52,775 nt of DNA from Aequorivita sp. (GCA_020435825.1 JAGQYY010000008.1:1482-54256); one strand, 5' to 3'; shown: positions 8,075 to 17,341, counted from the stretch's first letter. The notes: generated by a model not told the origin, from the letters alone. Translations and numbers: made by a program.

Positions 8075-8103
8075 ATTTTTTTAACTGACAACCGACAACT
8101 AAA

Positions 8104-8616
8104 TCAATTCCAGTTTTCATCAAAATCGAGGTTATCGTAATCTTCGGGATCGAGGTCGAATTCTTCATCGAAATCGTCTTCTTCAATTTCTTCGGCAATG
8201 AATTCCTTTTCGGGAGCTTCCTCGGGAATTTGGCCGTGCGAATACATCAAATTTGGGTAAGCCATACCTGATTCAGCTTCGGCAATATCTGCAAGTTCCA
8301 CCATAAACGTCCACATATTAAGAAAATCATAAACGTATAAAAGTCTGGTTTTTTCTTCATCAACCACGTCTTCCAAATAAGTTTCACCCATAATGCGAAC
8401 GCCACCAGGTTCGTCGCTTACGTCAAAAAGGGAGATTTCTTCGCCTTCCTCCCATAAGTCGTTACTCGTATAAAAAGAAGCCATTTCCTGTCCGTCAAAC
8501 CCAAAGGATTGCGTGATGGCATTGTGAAAATCTTCCAAAGTATTGGAAGATTCTATTTCGATGTCGCGGAAAACGTCTTCGTGGGTATCGAGGATTATTC
8601 TGAAACGGTAAATCAT
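8104..8616 (-). CDS. plasmid pRiA4b ORF-3-like family protein
   Basis: 170 residues. The N-terminal two thirds match the pRiA4b ORF-3 / IS1096 passenger family: YRFRIILDTHEDVFRDIEI opening, TLEDFHNAITQSFGFD, then ASFYTSND and a Y-x-Y-D-F-x-x-x-W-x-F core at LLYVYDFLNMWTFMVEL. The last 40 residues are extremely acidic (E/D runs). The domain is found next to, and inside, mobile elements as well as in ordinary chromosomes; its molecular function is not established. No transposase is nearby. A -7 box (TAACTTTG) lies just upstream. Confidence 0.85.
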   Translation of the reverse strand: MIYRFRIILDTHEDVFRDIEIESSNTLEDFHNAITQSFGFDGQEMASFYTSNDLWEEGEEISLFDVSDEPGGVRIMGETYLEDVVDEEKTRLLYVYDFLNMWTFMVELADIAEAESGMAYPNLMYSHGQIPEEAPEKEFIAEEIEEDDFDEEFDLDPEDYDNLDFDENWN

Positions 8617-8636
8617 TTTTTTAATTTTTTGGACTG

Positions 8637-8644
8637 CAAAGTTA
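8637..8644 (-). promoter_or_regulatory. -7 box upstream of the pRiA4b ORF-3-like gene
   Basis: TAACTTTG on the minus strand, 20 bases before the ATG at 8616. No convincing TTG at the -33 position, so support is partial. Confidence 0.4.
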
Positions 8645-8693
8645 TTGAAAAGTAAACAGTTTTCAGTTGCAGTTTGTTGTTTTGATTGTGTAT

Positions 8694-9713
8694 TTAATTC
8701 GAGAACCTATGTAGTACAAACGTCATTGCCGCTAAAAGGAAAAAAGCAGTTACCTGGTGCAAAACGCCCAAGACTACGGGTACTTGCAGGATAAGCGTGA
8801 AAACGCCTAAAATAAATTGCACAAAAACCAAAATCAACAATGCATTTAATCCGTTTTTCTGCGGAAGGGTGAGCTGCAATTTTCGGGTTTTGTACCAAAT
8901 GAAGAAGATTATTCCCACAACCACATAAGCCATATATCTATGGACGAATTGGACACCGCTCTTGCCTTCCACAAAGTTTTTCCAAACGGGAACTTGTTCT
9001 GTATATACGGTTTCATGAACTAACTTTCCTTCATTCATCAACGGCCAATGGTTGTGGATCCAGCCTGCATCAAGCCCTGCCACGAAGGCGCCCCAAATAA
9101 TCTGGATGAGCAAAATTGCCATTCCAAAGCGGATAACGTTTCGGAAGTGTTTATTAATTTCTTTTTTCACTGGATACCAAAGATCCATAGCCACCCAAAA
9201 TGTATATGCAAACGTAATAAACGCAGTTGTTAAGTGCATTGCAAGCCGATAATGGCTCACATCCGGACGGTCCACCAGGCCGCTTTTCACCATATACCAG
9301 CCTAAAAATCCTTGAAAAGCGCCCAAGCACATTAAAATAATTGCTTTTTTAATAGTAGGCTTTGAGAGCTGTTTTTTCAGAAGAAAATAGAAAAAGGGGA
9401 TAATGAAAACCACGCCCAAAAGTCTGCCCAATAAACGGTGCAGCCATTCCCAGAAATAAATATCCTTAAAATCCTGTAAACTAAAGTGGTTGTTAAGTTT
9501 TTGGTATTCAGGGAATTGTTTGTAATGATCAAATTCCGCAATCCATTGTGCTTCGTTTAAAGGCGGTAAAGTGCCGGAAATAAGTTTATAACTTGAAATT
9601 GAAAGCCCTGAATGTGTTAGTCGAGTAATGCCGCCAATAACTACCATCACAAAAATCAGGAAACATCCTGTTAAGAGCCAGTAGATTACTTTTTTGTTGT
9701 CTTTGTTTGCCAC
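8694..9713 (-). CDS. ctaA: heme A synthase, COX15/CtaA family
   Basis: Integral membrane monooxygenase that converts heme O to heme A for aa3-type cytochrome oxidase. 339 residues with about eight hydrophobic helices. Heme-ligand histidines sit in the family positions: WEWLHRLLGR in the first half, YRLAMHLTTAF, VQFVHRYMAY in the second half and VLGVLHQVTAFF near the end. It also has the GGITRLTHSGLSI opening characteristic of COX15. Single gene here; the oxidase operon is not in the window. Confidence 0.95.
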   Translation of the reverse strand: MANKDNKKVIYWLLTGCFLIFVMVVIGGITRLTHSGLSISSYKLISGTLPPLNEAQWIAEFDHYKQFPEYQKLNNHFSLQDFKDIYFWEWLHRLLGRLLGVVFIIPFFYFLLKKQLSKPTIKKAIILMCLGAFQGFLGWYMVKSGLVDRPDVSHYRLAMHLTTAFITFAYTFWVAMDLWYPVKKEINKHFRNVIRFGMAILLIQIIWGAFVAGLDAGWIHNHWPLMNEGKLVHETVYTEQVPVWKNFVEGKSGVQFVHRYMAYVVVGIIFFIWYKTRKLQLTLPQKNGLNALLILVFVQFILGVFTLILQVPVVLGVLHQVTAFFLLAAMTFVLHRFSN

Positions 9714-9777
9714 TATTATATTTTTATTATTTTCCGTAAATGGCTAGTCTATTACTGAAAACTACCATTGCGACTGC

Positions 9778-11199
9778 CTACTTTATTACAGCTTTTAAGC
9801 CAATCTCCGCGCCCTTTTTCAACATAAATTCCTTTGCGGCTTCGTATTCATTGGGAATTTCGCCTTCTAAAATCGCTTCTTTTATGGCATCTTTAATTAC
9901 TCCAATTTCCCGCGAAGGATTTAGCCCAAAAGTTTCCATAATCTCTTCTCCGGTAACGGGCGGCTGAAAATTGCGGATGTGGTCGCGCTCCTCTACTTCC
10001 ACAATTTTATCGCGTACCAATTGAAAATTGGCGTGATATTTTTTGAACTTCTTCGGGTTTTTTGTGGTGATATCTGCCTCGCAAAGGGTCATTAAATCAT
10101 CTACATTTTCACCAGCATCAAATATTAAACGGCGCACCGCACTGTCCGTTACCTCACTCGCTAATACGATGGGGCGGGAGCTCATCAGAACCATTTTTTG
10201 CACGAATTTCATCTTTTCGTTCAGTGGCATGTTGAGCCGCTTGAATAATTTATAAACCATTTTTGCACCTACAAATTCGTGTGCGTGAAAAGTCCAACCC
10301 AGTTTTTTGTCAAATCTTTTCGTGGGCGCTTTCCCAATATCGTGCAACAATGCGGCCCAACGTAGCCAAAGATCATCAGTAGTTTTTGAAATATTATCGA
10401 CCACTTCCAGCGTGTGCCAAAAGTTGTCTTTATGTGTTTGGCCTTCCTTTTCGTCTATGCCCCGTAAAGCGATCAATTCCGGTAAAATGAAAGGCAATAA
10501 ACCTGTTTTGAGCAACAAAGCAAATCCTTTTGAAGGAACATCGGCAAGTAAAATCTTGTTCAGTTCGTCCACAATCCGTTCCTTGGAAATAATCTTTATA
10601 CGCTCCGCGTTTCGGGTAATTGCATCCAACGAATTTTTTTCAATAATAAAATCCAACTGGGTAGCAAACCGAATGGCACGAAGCATCCGTAATGGGTCAT
10701 CACTATAGGTAATATCTGGGTTTAACGGCGTACGGATAATGTTTTTCTTAAGATCTTCAATGCCATTAAATGGATCCAGCAATTCACCAAAGCTATTATC
10801 GCTAAGACTTAAAGCCAATGCATTTATGGTGAAATCCCTTCGATTTTGGTCGTCTTCCAAAGTACCGTTTTCCACAGCGGGATTTCTACTTTCCTCAGAA
10901 TAGGATTCTTTGCGCGCACCAACAAATTCAAGTTCTATTCCCCCACTTTTCAGCATGGCAGTGCCGTAGGTCTTAAAGATTGAGACTTTTGGTTTTCCCG
11001 GAAGTAATTTTGAAACTTCTACAGCTAGATCAATACCGCTTCCCACCGCAACTATATCAATGTCTTTTGCTTCCCCTCTTTTCAAAAGAAAATCACGTAC
11101 GTAGCCGCCAATTACATAGCTTTCCAAGTTTAAGTTTTTGGCAGCTTTTGAGATAGTCCTAAATACGGGATTTTGAAGTGCTGTTGGGTATTGTGGCAT
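9778..11199 (-). CDS. cca: CCA-adding tRNA nucleotidyltransferase with HD domain
   Basis: Adds or repairs the 3' CCA of tRNA. The class II nucleotidyltransferase head has GGYVRD (31-36) and the catalytic Asp pair in KDIDIV (45-50), with [11 protein letters not shown] (120-130) and the [16 protein letters not shown] (167-182) nucleotide-recognition motif. A C-terminal HD phosphohydrolase domain follows, with HDIGK (286-290) and an upstream H-x-x-x-V motif (WHTLEVVD). 473 residues is normal for Bacteroidota HD-type enzymes. It lies three bases downstream of the Sua5-like gene on the same strand, so the two probably form a translation-related transcription unit. Confidence 0.95.
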   Translation of the reverse strand: MPQYPTALQNPVFRTISKAAKNLNLESYVIGGYVRDFLLKRGEAKDIDIVAVGSGIDLAVEVSKLLPGKPKVSIFKTYGTAMLKSGGIELEFVGARKESYSEESRNPAVENGTLEDDQNRRDFTINALALSLSDNSFGELLDPFNGIEDLKKNIIRTPLNPDITYSDDPLRMLRAIRFATQLDFIIEKNSLDAITRNAERIKIISKERIVDELNKILLADVPSKGFALLLKTGLLPFILPELIALRGIDEKEGQTHKDNFWHTLEVVDNISKTTDDLWLRWAALLHDIGKAPTKRFDKKLGWTFHAHEFVGAKMVYKLFKRLNMPLNEKMKFVQKMVLMSSRPIVLASEVTDSAVRRLIFDAGENVDDLMTLCEADITTKNPKKFKKYHANFQLVRDKIVEVEERDHIRNFQPPVTGEEIMETFGLNPSREIGVIKDAIKEAILEGEIPNEYEAAKEFMLKKGAEIGLKAVIK

Positions 11200-11202
11200 T
11201 TT

Positions 11203-11763
11203 TTATTGTCTGATTACCTTTACGGAACCATCATTTTTCAACTTAATAATTGCCGAAGGCTTTCCTGATTTTTTTTCGTGGTGCAAATTTACGACATAGT
11301 CCACGCCCTCCAAAATTAATGTGTCTATTTCGGCATAACTTTGCGGGGTTTTTTCCCCGGAAATATTTGCTGAAGTAGAAACTAATGGTCTGCGGAACCG
11401 TTGTATCAGTTTTTTGCAGAATTCGTCCTTCGTTACACGAATGGCAAGCGAATTATCCTCGGCAATAATATTTTCTGCAACCCGTATCGGGTCATCGTAA
11501 ATGATTGTAGTTGGTTTTTTGGCGAATTTTAAAATATCATAAGCAACTTCCGGTACATTTTCAACATATTCATTCAGCATTCTAAAATCGTTCACTAAGC
11601 AGATCAGTGATTTTTCGTCATTTCTTTTTTTAAGTTGAAAAACTTTATCAACGGCATCCGGGTTTGTAGCATCACAGCCTATTCCCCAAACGGTGTCCGT
11701 CGGGTAGAGGATGAGGCCTCCTTTTTTTAGTATAAGAAGTGCGTTTTCAATTTCTTCCTTCAT
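11203..11763 (-). CDS. L-threonylcarbamoyladenylate synthase, Sua5/YciO/YrdC family
   Basis: 186-residue single-domain YrdC-fold protein. The hallmark LKKGGLILYPTDTVWGIGCDATN (about 12-34) is followed by KKRNDEKSL and the nucleotide-binding LVSTSANISG segment. The family makes threonylcarbamoyl-AMP from threonine, bicarbonate and ATP for the t6A37 modification of ANN-decoding tRNAs. It lacks the extra Sua5 C-terminal domain, so it is of the short TsaC/YciO type, and members of the YciO branch may differ in activity. It overlaps the upstream GT4 gene stop by one base and sits next to cca. Confidence 0.9.
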   Translation of the reverse strand: MKEEIENALLILKKGGLILYPTDTVWGIGCDATNPDAVDKVFQLKKRNDEKSLICLVNDFRMLNEYVENVPEVAYDILKFAKKPTTIIYDDPIRVAENIIAEDNSLAIRVTKDEFCKKLIQRFRRPLVSTSANISGEKTPQSYAEIDTLILEGVDYVVNLHHEKKSGKPSAIIKLKNDGSVKVIRQ

Positions 11764-12749
11764 TATGTTAAAGATTTTACTTGGTTCTTTTCTGGTATGT
11801 AAAAAGGATTTTCAGTGTGCAGGGTTTTCCCTTCAACTACTTTTTCATATAATTTTATATATTCCAAAGTCATTTTTTTAGCATTGAAGTGTTCCTTCGC
11901 ATAACGATGGCAGCGTTGAGGATCATAACTGAAAGTGCGAAGAGCTTCCGCCAATTCGTTGGAATCATTGGATGCCAATCCAACTTCAGGACTTAAAAGT
12001 TCAGGAAGCGAACCGTTTGTGGTGCAAAAAATGGCACAACCTGCATAAAGGCTTTCAATAATGACCAAGCCAAAGGGTTCGTGCCATTCCACGGGAAAAA
12101 CCAAAGCTTTAGATTTTTCCATAATTTTCATTTTTTCGGTATCATCCAGCATTCCTAAAAAAGTGATTTTCGGATTTAAAACATAACGGAAACCCCGCGT
12201 AAAATTGCGGAAAGTCCATCGTTCTCCTCCCATTACCATTAGCTTTCCTTTTCCTTTTAAAACAATTTTTGCCGCACCGAAAACATTTTTTACCCTTCGT
12301 GAAGCTTTTCCTAAAAAGTGAAAATAATTTCGTGGTTCTTCTAAATTTGGGGTCCCATAATCATCCCAATACAGGCCGTTGTGCACAAACACATTTGAAT
12401 TATAGCGCTCAGCTTGATTTTTGGAAATGAAAACGGTGTTTTTATCTATATGCTCGTCAGGCTTGGGATTGCCATGCATAGTAATTATGTAGGGCTTTTT
12501 TATAGACTGTCTGGGAGGGTAGTTAAAGTGAACAAGGTCAACATTTTGGGGTATTTGGTCGTTGATGTCTTTAGTCTTGTCCAACTGAATACTCTCAGCG
12601 AAATGGCCCGTAAAACCTTCCGGAACTAAAAAAGTAACCTTATGGCCAAGCTCGTGTAGGCATTTTCCGAGGCCCCAAATTACACGCTCGGTGCCACCGT
12701 ATTTCAGGGCGGGAATGGGGCCGGAACTGTCAACGATAAGAATATTCAT
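11763..12749 (-). CDS. glycosyltransferase family 4 (GT-B fold)
   Basis: 328 residues. The N-terminus NILIVDSSGPIPALKYGGTERV and GLGKCLHELGHKVTFLVP is the classic retaining GT4 donor-side pattern. Near residues 213-240, the VFPVEWHEPFGLVIIESLYAG stretch supplies the E-x7-E motif that binds the sugar nucleotide. The middle region is shorter than in canonical GT4 enzymes. Acceptor and donor cannot be inferred. Cytoplasmic or membrane-peripheral. First gene on the left edge of the surface-glycan cluster, overlapping the Sua5-like gene by one base. Confidence 0.88.
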   Translation of the reverse strand: MNILIVDSSGPIPALKYGGTERVIWGLGKCLHELGHKVTFLVPEGFTGHFAESIQLDKTKDINDQIPQNVDLVHFNYPPRQSIKKPYIITMHGNPKPDEHIDKNTVFISKNQAERYNSNVFVHNGLYWDDYGTPNLEEPRNYFHFLGKASRRVKNVFGAAKIVLKGKGKLMVMGGERWTFRNFTRGFRYVLNPKITFLGMLDDTEKMKIMEKSKALVFPVEWHEPFGLVIIESLYAGCAIFCTTNGSLPELLSPEVGLASNDSNELAEALRTFSYDPQRCHRYAKEHFNAKKMTLEYIKLYEKVVEGKTLHTENPFYIPEKNQVKSLT

Positions 12750-12796
12750 AAGTTGGGTGTTATTTTCTGACGGATAGCAGCGTTTAAAAATTGGTT

Positions 12797-13858
12797 TTAG
12801 TTTAAGTCTGCGATAAATTTCAGGTATAGATTTTCAAAAAACTTTAAAACGTTGTTTTTATCGGTATTCCGCATCAACTTAAAAGCGATTTCAGGATCTT
12901 CTTTGCCATATTCCACAAAAAGCTGAAATTGTTTCGATTTCTTGGTGTCAATGCTTGAAAAATTGTCTACTGCATAGGTATTAAAATGCTTTTTGAGCAG
13001 GGTAAGTCCTTCGTTTTTATAGCCGACCTTATTTTTCTTTAAATATCTAAAAAAAACACCGCTGAACGTAATTTGGTGTTGAATAATATAGGTGCCAACA
13101 ATTTTTTGGGTAGCCTTGTTATTTTCTGGTCTATAATAGGCATCATAGATATGTTCTAATACCTTTAGATAATCTTGCAGATTCTTTAAGCCGAAATTTT
13201 TGGTAATGGAATTTTGATTGCCCACATTGTAAAAATAGCTCACTTTTGAACTGAACACAATCTTTTTGGCTAAGTGCATGGTTTCAAAAAACCAAAGTTC
13301 GTCCTCGTGAAATATGCCACTTTTAAACCTTAATTTGTGTGTGTCAATAAAACTTGAACTGTACAGATTGTTCCAAACCATAGCCCCGAAAGGATTTCTC
13401 AGTGCTAATGCTATAAAATCCTGATAGCTTAAGATTCTTTCGGTTACGGGGAATTGCTTTTCTTCTTTAACCTCCCCGCTGGACTGGGAGGACACACGGC
13501 CATGCCTTCCAATCACAACGTCAACCTCCACTTGGTAAAGATTGACGAATTGCTGTAAACAATCGGGTGCCAATAAATCATCTGCATCAAAAAAGAGCAC
13601 GCAGTCGCCTGTTTTTTTTTCCAACCCTGCATTGCGAGCATCAGAAGGGCCTTTATTTTTCTGTGATAATAACTTGAAACGGACATCGCGTGCCAACCAT
13701 TCCTTTACCCTATCTTCAGTTTGATCTGTGCTGCCATCGTTCACCGCAATACACTCCCAGTTGCCATAGGATTGTTCCATAATACTGCCAAGGGAGGTAT
13801 CTATGTATTTCTCTACATTATAACAAGGCACAATGATGCTGATGAACGGAGTTGACAT
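12797..13858 (-). CDS. glycosyltransferase family 2
   Basis: 353 residues. GT-A domain with SIIVPCYNVEKYIDTSL (7-23), VNDGSTD (39-45) and the metal/nucleotide motif FFDADD (89-94), followed by SSSFIDTHKLRFKSGIFHEDELW, the usual acceptor-side ED-type motif (E-D in place of the catalytic base). The C-terminal about 110 residues are lysine- and aromatic-rich and unclassified. Same strand and four bases downstream of the next GT2 gene, so likely co-transcribed with it. Specificity unknown; likely surface polysaccharide or LPS. Confidence 0.9.
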   Translation of the reverse strand: MSTPFISIIVPCYNVEKYIDTSLGSIMEQSYGNWECIAVNDGSTDQTEDRVKEWLARDVRFKLLSQKNKGPSDARNAGLEKKTGDCVLFFDADDLLAPDCLQQFVNLYQVEVDVVIGRHGRVSSQSSGEVKEEKQFPVTERILSYQDFIALALRNPFGAMVWNNLYSSSFIDTHKLRFKSGIFHEDELWFFETMHLAKKIVFSSKVSYFYNVGNQNSITKNFGLKNLQDYLKVLEHIYDAYYRPENNKATQKIVGTYIIQHQITFSGVFFRYLKKNKVGYKNEGLTLLKKHFNTYAVDNFSSIDTKKSKQFQLFVEYGKEDPEIAFKLMRNTDKNNVLKFFENLYLKFIADLN

Positions 13859-13862
13859 AAAT

Positions 13863-14858
13863 TCAATTGAAAAAAGATTTTAAAAATAGTACCACAAAGT
13901 CCACTTTGGGCATTTTGGCGAAAAAACCGGATTCATTTTTTAGATATTTTAAAAAACTTCTGTTGTATTTAGCAGTGTTTCGGATGGTTCTAATTAAAAC
14001 AGTATGGATATGTTTCTCCAGAATTTTCTGGTCAAAATAAGCGAGATCCCTGTTCAGTTCCAAAAGCCTTTGGCCGCACCGGATGGTTTTTATTGTGGAC
14101 TCTTGCGATTGCCTTCGTTTTAAGGAAACGGTATAAATATAATTTTGTAAGTTCGGGTCCTCTGGCCTGATTCCGAGATTTGATAACTGCTTGGACCTAA
14201 TGGCCAACTCAGAGGCGTGCAGGGCAGTTATTCTGGTCTGGCTGATGTTGTTTTGATGCCATCGGTAATACATCAATTTTTCGGGCAGGTTGTGGAATTT
14301 GGCAGTAGCAATTAATTGACTGTAAAGAGAATAATCTTCGCCCACCATCATCTTTTCGTCAAAACGTAAAGCGCCCAGGCTTGACCTTCTTAACATCACT
14401 GTGGGATTATGGACTGCACAATGGCTGAGAAAGCCCACTTTTATTTTTTCGTGATCCACATCGTTGCTCAATACCGCTTTTTTGTCGCCAAAAACGATGC
14501 TCCATGAGCCGCAAACCCCGATTGTCGGATTTTTCCTCAAAAAGGCCAACTGTTTTTCAAACCTAGTGGAAACGGCTATGTCATCAGCATCCATAAAGGC
14601 TATAAAGGGAGTGTTGGTGCCGTCAATTGCAAGATTGCGCGACTTGGCTGGGCCTAAATTGGTTGTGTTTTGAATGCAGCTAACCCTTGGGTCCGATTGG
14701 ACAAACCGCTCTATTATTTTTTGGGTTCCATCTGTAGAATTATCATTTACAATGGTTAACTGAAAATCGGAAAAACTTTGGCCTAAGATACTTTGGATTG
14801 CCTCTTCCAGAAATAATTCTTCATTATAAGCGGGCATTATTACAGATAATTCAGGCAT
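13863..14858 (-). CDS. glycosyltransferase family 2
   Basis: GT-A domain with LSVIMPAYNEELFLEEAI near the N-terminus, VNDNSTDGT, an AKSRNLAI segment and the metal-binding FMDADD motif; the acceptor-side motif is MMVGEDYSLY. The reading frame could begin at a TTG at 14879, but that codon overlaps a -7 promoter box (14884-14877). I therefore place the start at the ATG at 14858, giving 331 residues. The C-terminal third has no recognised domain. Divergent from the next gene, sharing a compact AT-rich promoter region. Confidence 0.88.
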   Translation of the reverse strand: MPELSVIMPAYNEELFLEEAIQSILGQSFSDFQLTIVNDNSTDGTQKIIERFVQSDPRVSCIQNTTNLGPAKSRNLAIDGTNTPFIAFMDADDIAVSTRFEKQLAFLRKNPTIGVCGSWSIVFGDKKAVLSNDVDHEKIKVGFLSHCAVHNPTVMLRRSSLGALRFDEKMMVGEDYSLYSQLIATAKFHNLPEKLMYYRWHQNNISQTRITALHASELAIRSKQLSNLGIRPEDPNLQNYIYTVSLKRRQSQESTIKTIRCGQRLLELNRDLAYFDQKILEKHIHTVLIRTIRNTAKYNRSFLKYLKNESGFFAKMPKVDFVVLFLKSFFN

Positions 14859-14876
14859 TTCATGGGTTTGTGGTAA

Positions 14877-14915
14877 CAAATATATATATATATTAGAAAG
14901 GTTAAGTTATATTTG
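14877..14915. promoter_or_regulatory. divergent -7 boxes between two glycosyltransferase-type genes
   Basis: TATATTTG occurs on the plus strand at 14908-14915 (13 bases before the ATG at 14929) and on the minus strand at 14884-14877 (18 bases before the ATG at 14858). They are separated by a TA dinucleotide run (14881-14893). Both match TAnnTTTG; no clear TTG -33 element is visible for either. Confidence 0.5.
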
Positions 14916-14928
14916 AAAAAAAGAATAA

Positions 14929-15795
14929 ATGAAAAAAATACACGTTGGCTTTTTGCTTTCCTATGATTATGATAAGTTGAAAAATGCAATTCCCCCGGTC
15001 TATGAGGCCGCGGATGCTATTTTTATTGCCGAAGACAAGGAATACAGAACTTGGTCCGGCAAAAGGTTTGAGGTAGATCCGTTGTTTTATGAGTGGGTAA
15101 GGAAAATTGATACGGAAAACAAAATACAGATCTATAAGGATGATTTCTATCTTCCCGAACTTTCGCCCATCGAAAATGATACGCGTGAGCGCATTATGCT
15201 CTCCAACCAAATGGGTATTGGCAATTGGTTGGTCCAAGTGGACGCGGACGAATACTTTTTGGATTTTCCAAAATTCGTAAAAACCCTCCGGAAATACGAC
15301 CGGTTTTTAAATGATCCGGCAAAGACACCAGTACAGATTTCCGGGTTCTATATCAATATGTTCAAGTTTATAGAAAATGGTCTGCTATACGTCAACCACC
15401 TAAACAAAGTGCTTTTGGCCACCAATTACCCGGGCTATATGTATGCCCGCCAAACCAAAAAACGGATCATTTATACGGACAATCTGGTAATGCACGAATG
15501 TGTGGCGCGATCGGAAAAGGATTTGATGACCAAGTTTACCAACTGGGGCCACGCCTTGGATTTTGATATTGCTGAGTATATTAAGAAGTGGAAATCGGTA
15601 GATAAATACAATTATAAGGAAATGGAAAATTTTTTCTATCTCGATCCGAACGGATGGAAATCGTTGGATTATATAGAAACCAAGAATTTGGAAGAGTTGA
15701 AAAAACGGTTGAACGAAAAGCCGGAACTGCACCCAAGCCCTTGGTACCTCTTCCGGAAGAATTTTGGACAGTACTTCAAACACCTCTTTAAATGA
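14929..15795 (+). CDS. glycosyltransferase-like protein, specificity unknown
   Basis: 288 residues. It lacks the usual GT2 opening, but has a GT-A-like layout: hydrophobic first strand (IHVGFLLSYDY), an AIFIAED segment, and a DAD-type motif in WLVQVDADEYF (about 101-111), the expected metal-binding position. The C-terminus is aromatic and basic (YLFRKNFGQYFKHLFK), consistent with membrane association. Assignment as a glycosyltransferase is an inference from this pattern and from lying inside a run of such genes. The next gene starts inside its stop codon (4-base ATGA overlap), so the two are translationally coupled. Confidence 0.7.
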   Translation: MKKIHVGFLLSYDYDKLKNAIPPVYEAADAIFIAEDKEYRTWSGKRFEVDPLFYEWVRKIDTENKIQIYKDDFYLPELSPIENDTRERIMLSNQMGIGNWLVQVDADEYFLDFPKFVKTLRKYDRFLNDPAKTPVQISGFYINMFKFIENGLLYVNHLNKVLLATNYPGYMYARQTKKRIIYTDNLVMHECVARSEKDLMTKFTNWGHALDFDIAEYIKKWKSVDKYNYKEMENFFYLDPNGWKSLDYIETKNLEELKKRLNEKPELHPSPWYLFRKNFGQYFKHLFK

Positions 15796-16577
15796 AAACA
15801 TCTTTATTGATTTCTACATATAACTGGCCTGAGGCCTTGGAACTGGTGCTTTTAAGCGCTATGAACCAAAGCGAACAGCCCGACGAAATCCTGATTGCAG
15901 ATGATGGCTCCTCGGAAGAAACAAAAAATTTAATTGAGACTTTTAAGAAAAAATTGATTGTTCCTATTCATCATTTTTGGCACGAGGACAAAGGTTTCCG
16001 AAAATCCATTATCTTGAATAAGGCCATTGCCGCTGCAATGGGAGATTACATAATACAAGTGGATGGCGATTGCATTATGCACAAAGATTTTGTACGTGAT
16101 CACAAAGCTTTGGCGCAACCTAACGTATATCTTTTTGGAAGTCGGGTGAATATTCAAAAGGAATTTCTTCCGAAGTTGTTCGCTTCGCAAAAAATAAAGT
16201 TTAATTTCTTTGACAAAGGCATAAAAAAACGAACACGTAATCTTCGCGTTCCGGCGTTGAGCAGTCTTTACAAGACCACTGCTCAGGTTTCTGATAAAAT
16301 GCGTGGTTGCAATGTTTCTTTTTGGAAAAAAGATGTGATTGCCGTAAACGGTTATAATGAAGAATTTGAAGGCTGGGGCCGTGAAGATTCTGAACTGATT
16401 ATACGAATGATGCACAATGGCGTTTTGGGAAGAAGATTGCGTTATCGTGGAATTGTTTACCACATTTGGCACAAAGTGAAAGACCAAAGCCGTTTTGAAA
16501 TTAATGATACACTACAGGAAAAAGCAATTGCTGAAAAAAGCAAATGGTGCGAAAAAGGAATCGATAAATATTTATAA
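15792..16577 (+). CDS. glycosyltransferase family 2 with galactosyltransferase-type C-terminal region
   Basis: 261 residues. LLISTYNWPEALELVL opens the GT-A fold; IADDGSSEET and VDGDC (donor/metal motif) follow. The C-terminal half has RGCNVSFWKKDVIAVNGYNEEFEGWGREDSEL, where the GWGxED motif is typical of the Glyco_transf_7C region that supplies the catalytic acid. It resembles the two halves of the duplicated protein at 18946-20655, so these are paralogues. Coupled to the upstream gene by a 4-base overlap. Confidence 0.9.
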   Translation: MKTSLLISTYNWPEALELVLLSAMNQSEQPDEILIADDGSSEETKNLIETFKKKLIVPIHHFWHEDKGFRKSIILNKAIAAAMGDYIIQVDGDCIMHKDFVRDHKALAQPNVYLFGSRVNIQKEFLPKLFASQKIKFNFFDKGIKKRTRNLRVPALSSLYKTTAQVSDKMRGCNVSFWKKDVIAVNGYNEEFEGWGREDSELIIRMMHNGVLGRRLRYRGIVYHIWHKVKDQSRFEINDTLQEKAIAEKSKWCEKGIDKYL

Positions 16578-16579
16578 TC

Positions 16580-17341
16580 TCAATTAATCTTCCTGTATAA
16601 CAACCAAAGATTCACATATCTTTTAAAAACCGAAAAAGCGCTTACGTAAGCCAAAACAAAGCCTTCCTTTCCGTCTAAAATTCCCAATCGGAAAATAAAC
16701 TGGTTCAAAAAGCGATAAAACGGACGGAATAGAAAATGATAATAATTTGGCTTCTTTCCTTTTTTATAGAGCATCTCTGCTTGTAGCGCGCTGTAGCGAT
16801 GCGCTTTTGCAGTGTAATCGTCAAATGATTTATAGGTGTGATGCGGCAAAGTGGTTTTTAAATTTTCAGTTTTTCCTTCTGTTTCCAAAGTTTCGTGTAC
16901 CAAATTTGCGTTGTACTGGCAATGGTTTCTATTAAAAAAGCGCACCACATAGTCATTCTGCAAGCCACTGTACTTTATGCGTTTCCCCATAAAATAGAAA
17001 TCCCGTTTCACGAAATAGGCGATTGCTTTTGGGTATTTGGCTTTTTCAATTATTTCGTCTGCCAGTGCTGGAGTTATCTCTTCATCCAAATCAAAAAAAG
17101 TGACCCAATCATTTTTCGCTTTTGAAATGGCGAAGTTTTTTTGTTTTGAAAAATTATCAAACTCTCGTTGGAAAACCGAAACTTTTTCATGCTTAGAGGC
17201 CAAAGCTACCGTTTCATCTGTAGAAAAAGAATCTACTATCACAATTTCATCCGCAAACCAAAGGCTTTTTAGATATGCCTCAATATTGTGCGCTTCATTA
17301 AGCGTAATGGCAAGGGCAGTGATTTTTACAGGGTTTTCCAA
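16580..17341 (-). CDS. glycosyltransferase family 2, LPS-core WaaE/KdtX-like
   Basis: 253 residues. ALAITLNEAHNIEAYL and FADEIVIVDSFSTDET followed by FDNFSKQKNFAI and VTFFDLDEEIT match the WaaE/KdtX branch of GT2, whose characterised members add a beta-1,4-glucose to the LPS inner core. The metal motif reads DLDEE instead of the commoner DADER. A paralogue lies at 18125-18868. The only in-frame initiator is a TTG, and the plus-strand deacetylase starts just across the divergent gap. Converges on the preceding gene with a 2-base gap. Confidence 0.85.
   Translation of the reverse strand: MENPVKITALAITLNEAHNIEAYLKSLWFADEIVIVDSFSTDETVALASKHEKVSVFQREFDNFSKQKNFAISKAKNDWVTFFDLDEEITPALADEIIEKAKYPKAIAYFVKRDFYFMGKRIKYSGLQNDYVVRFFNRNHCQYNANLVHETLETEGKTENLKTTLPHHTYKSFDDYTAKAHRYSALQAEMLYKKGKKPNYYHFLFRPFYRFLNQFIFRLGILDGKEGFVLAYVSAFSVFKRYVNLWLLYRKIN

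Noticed and set aside
8104-8616. pRiA4b ORF-3-like gene as part of an insertion sequence
   Set aside because: No transposase, inverted repeats or target duplication nearby; the family is also found as ordinary chromosomal genes.
14859-14879. TTG start at 14879 for the GT2 gene 13863-14858
   Set aside because: The TTG overlaps a -7 promoter box on the same strand, so it would be upstream of transcription; ATG at 14858 starts directly at the conserved domain.
14881-14893. TA dinucleotide run as a stand-alone repeat element
   Set aside because: Too short to call an element; kept only as part of the divergent promoter observation.
15930-16487. 185-codon minus-strand open frame
   Set aside because: Opposite a well-supported GT2 gene; translated product has no recognisable domain and codon pattern mirrors the sense gene.
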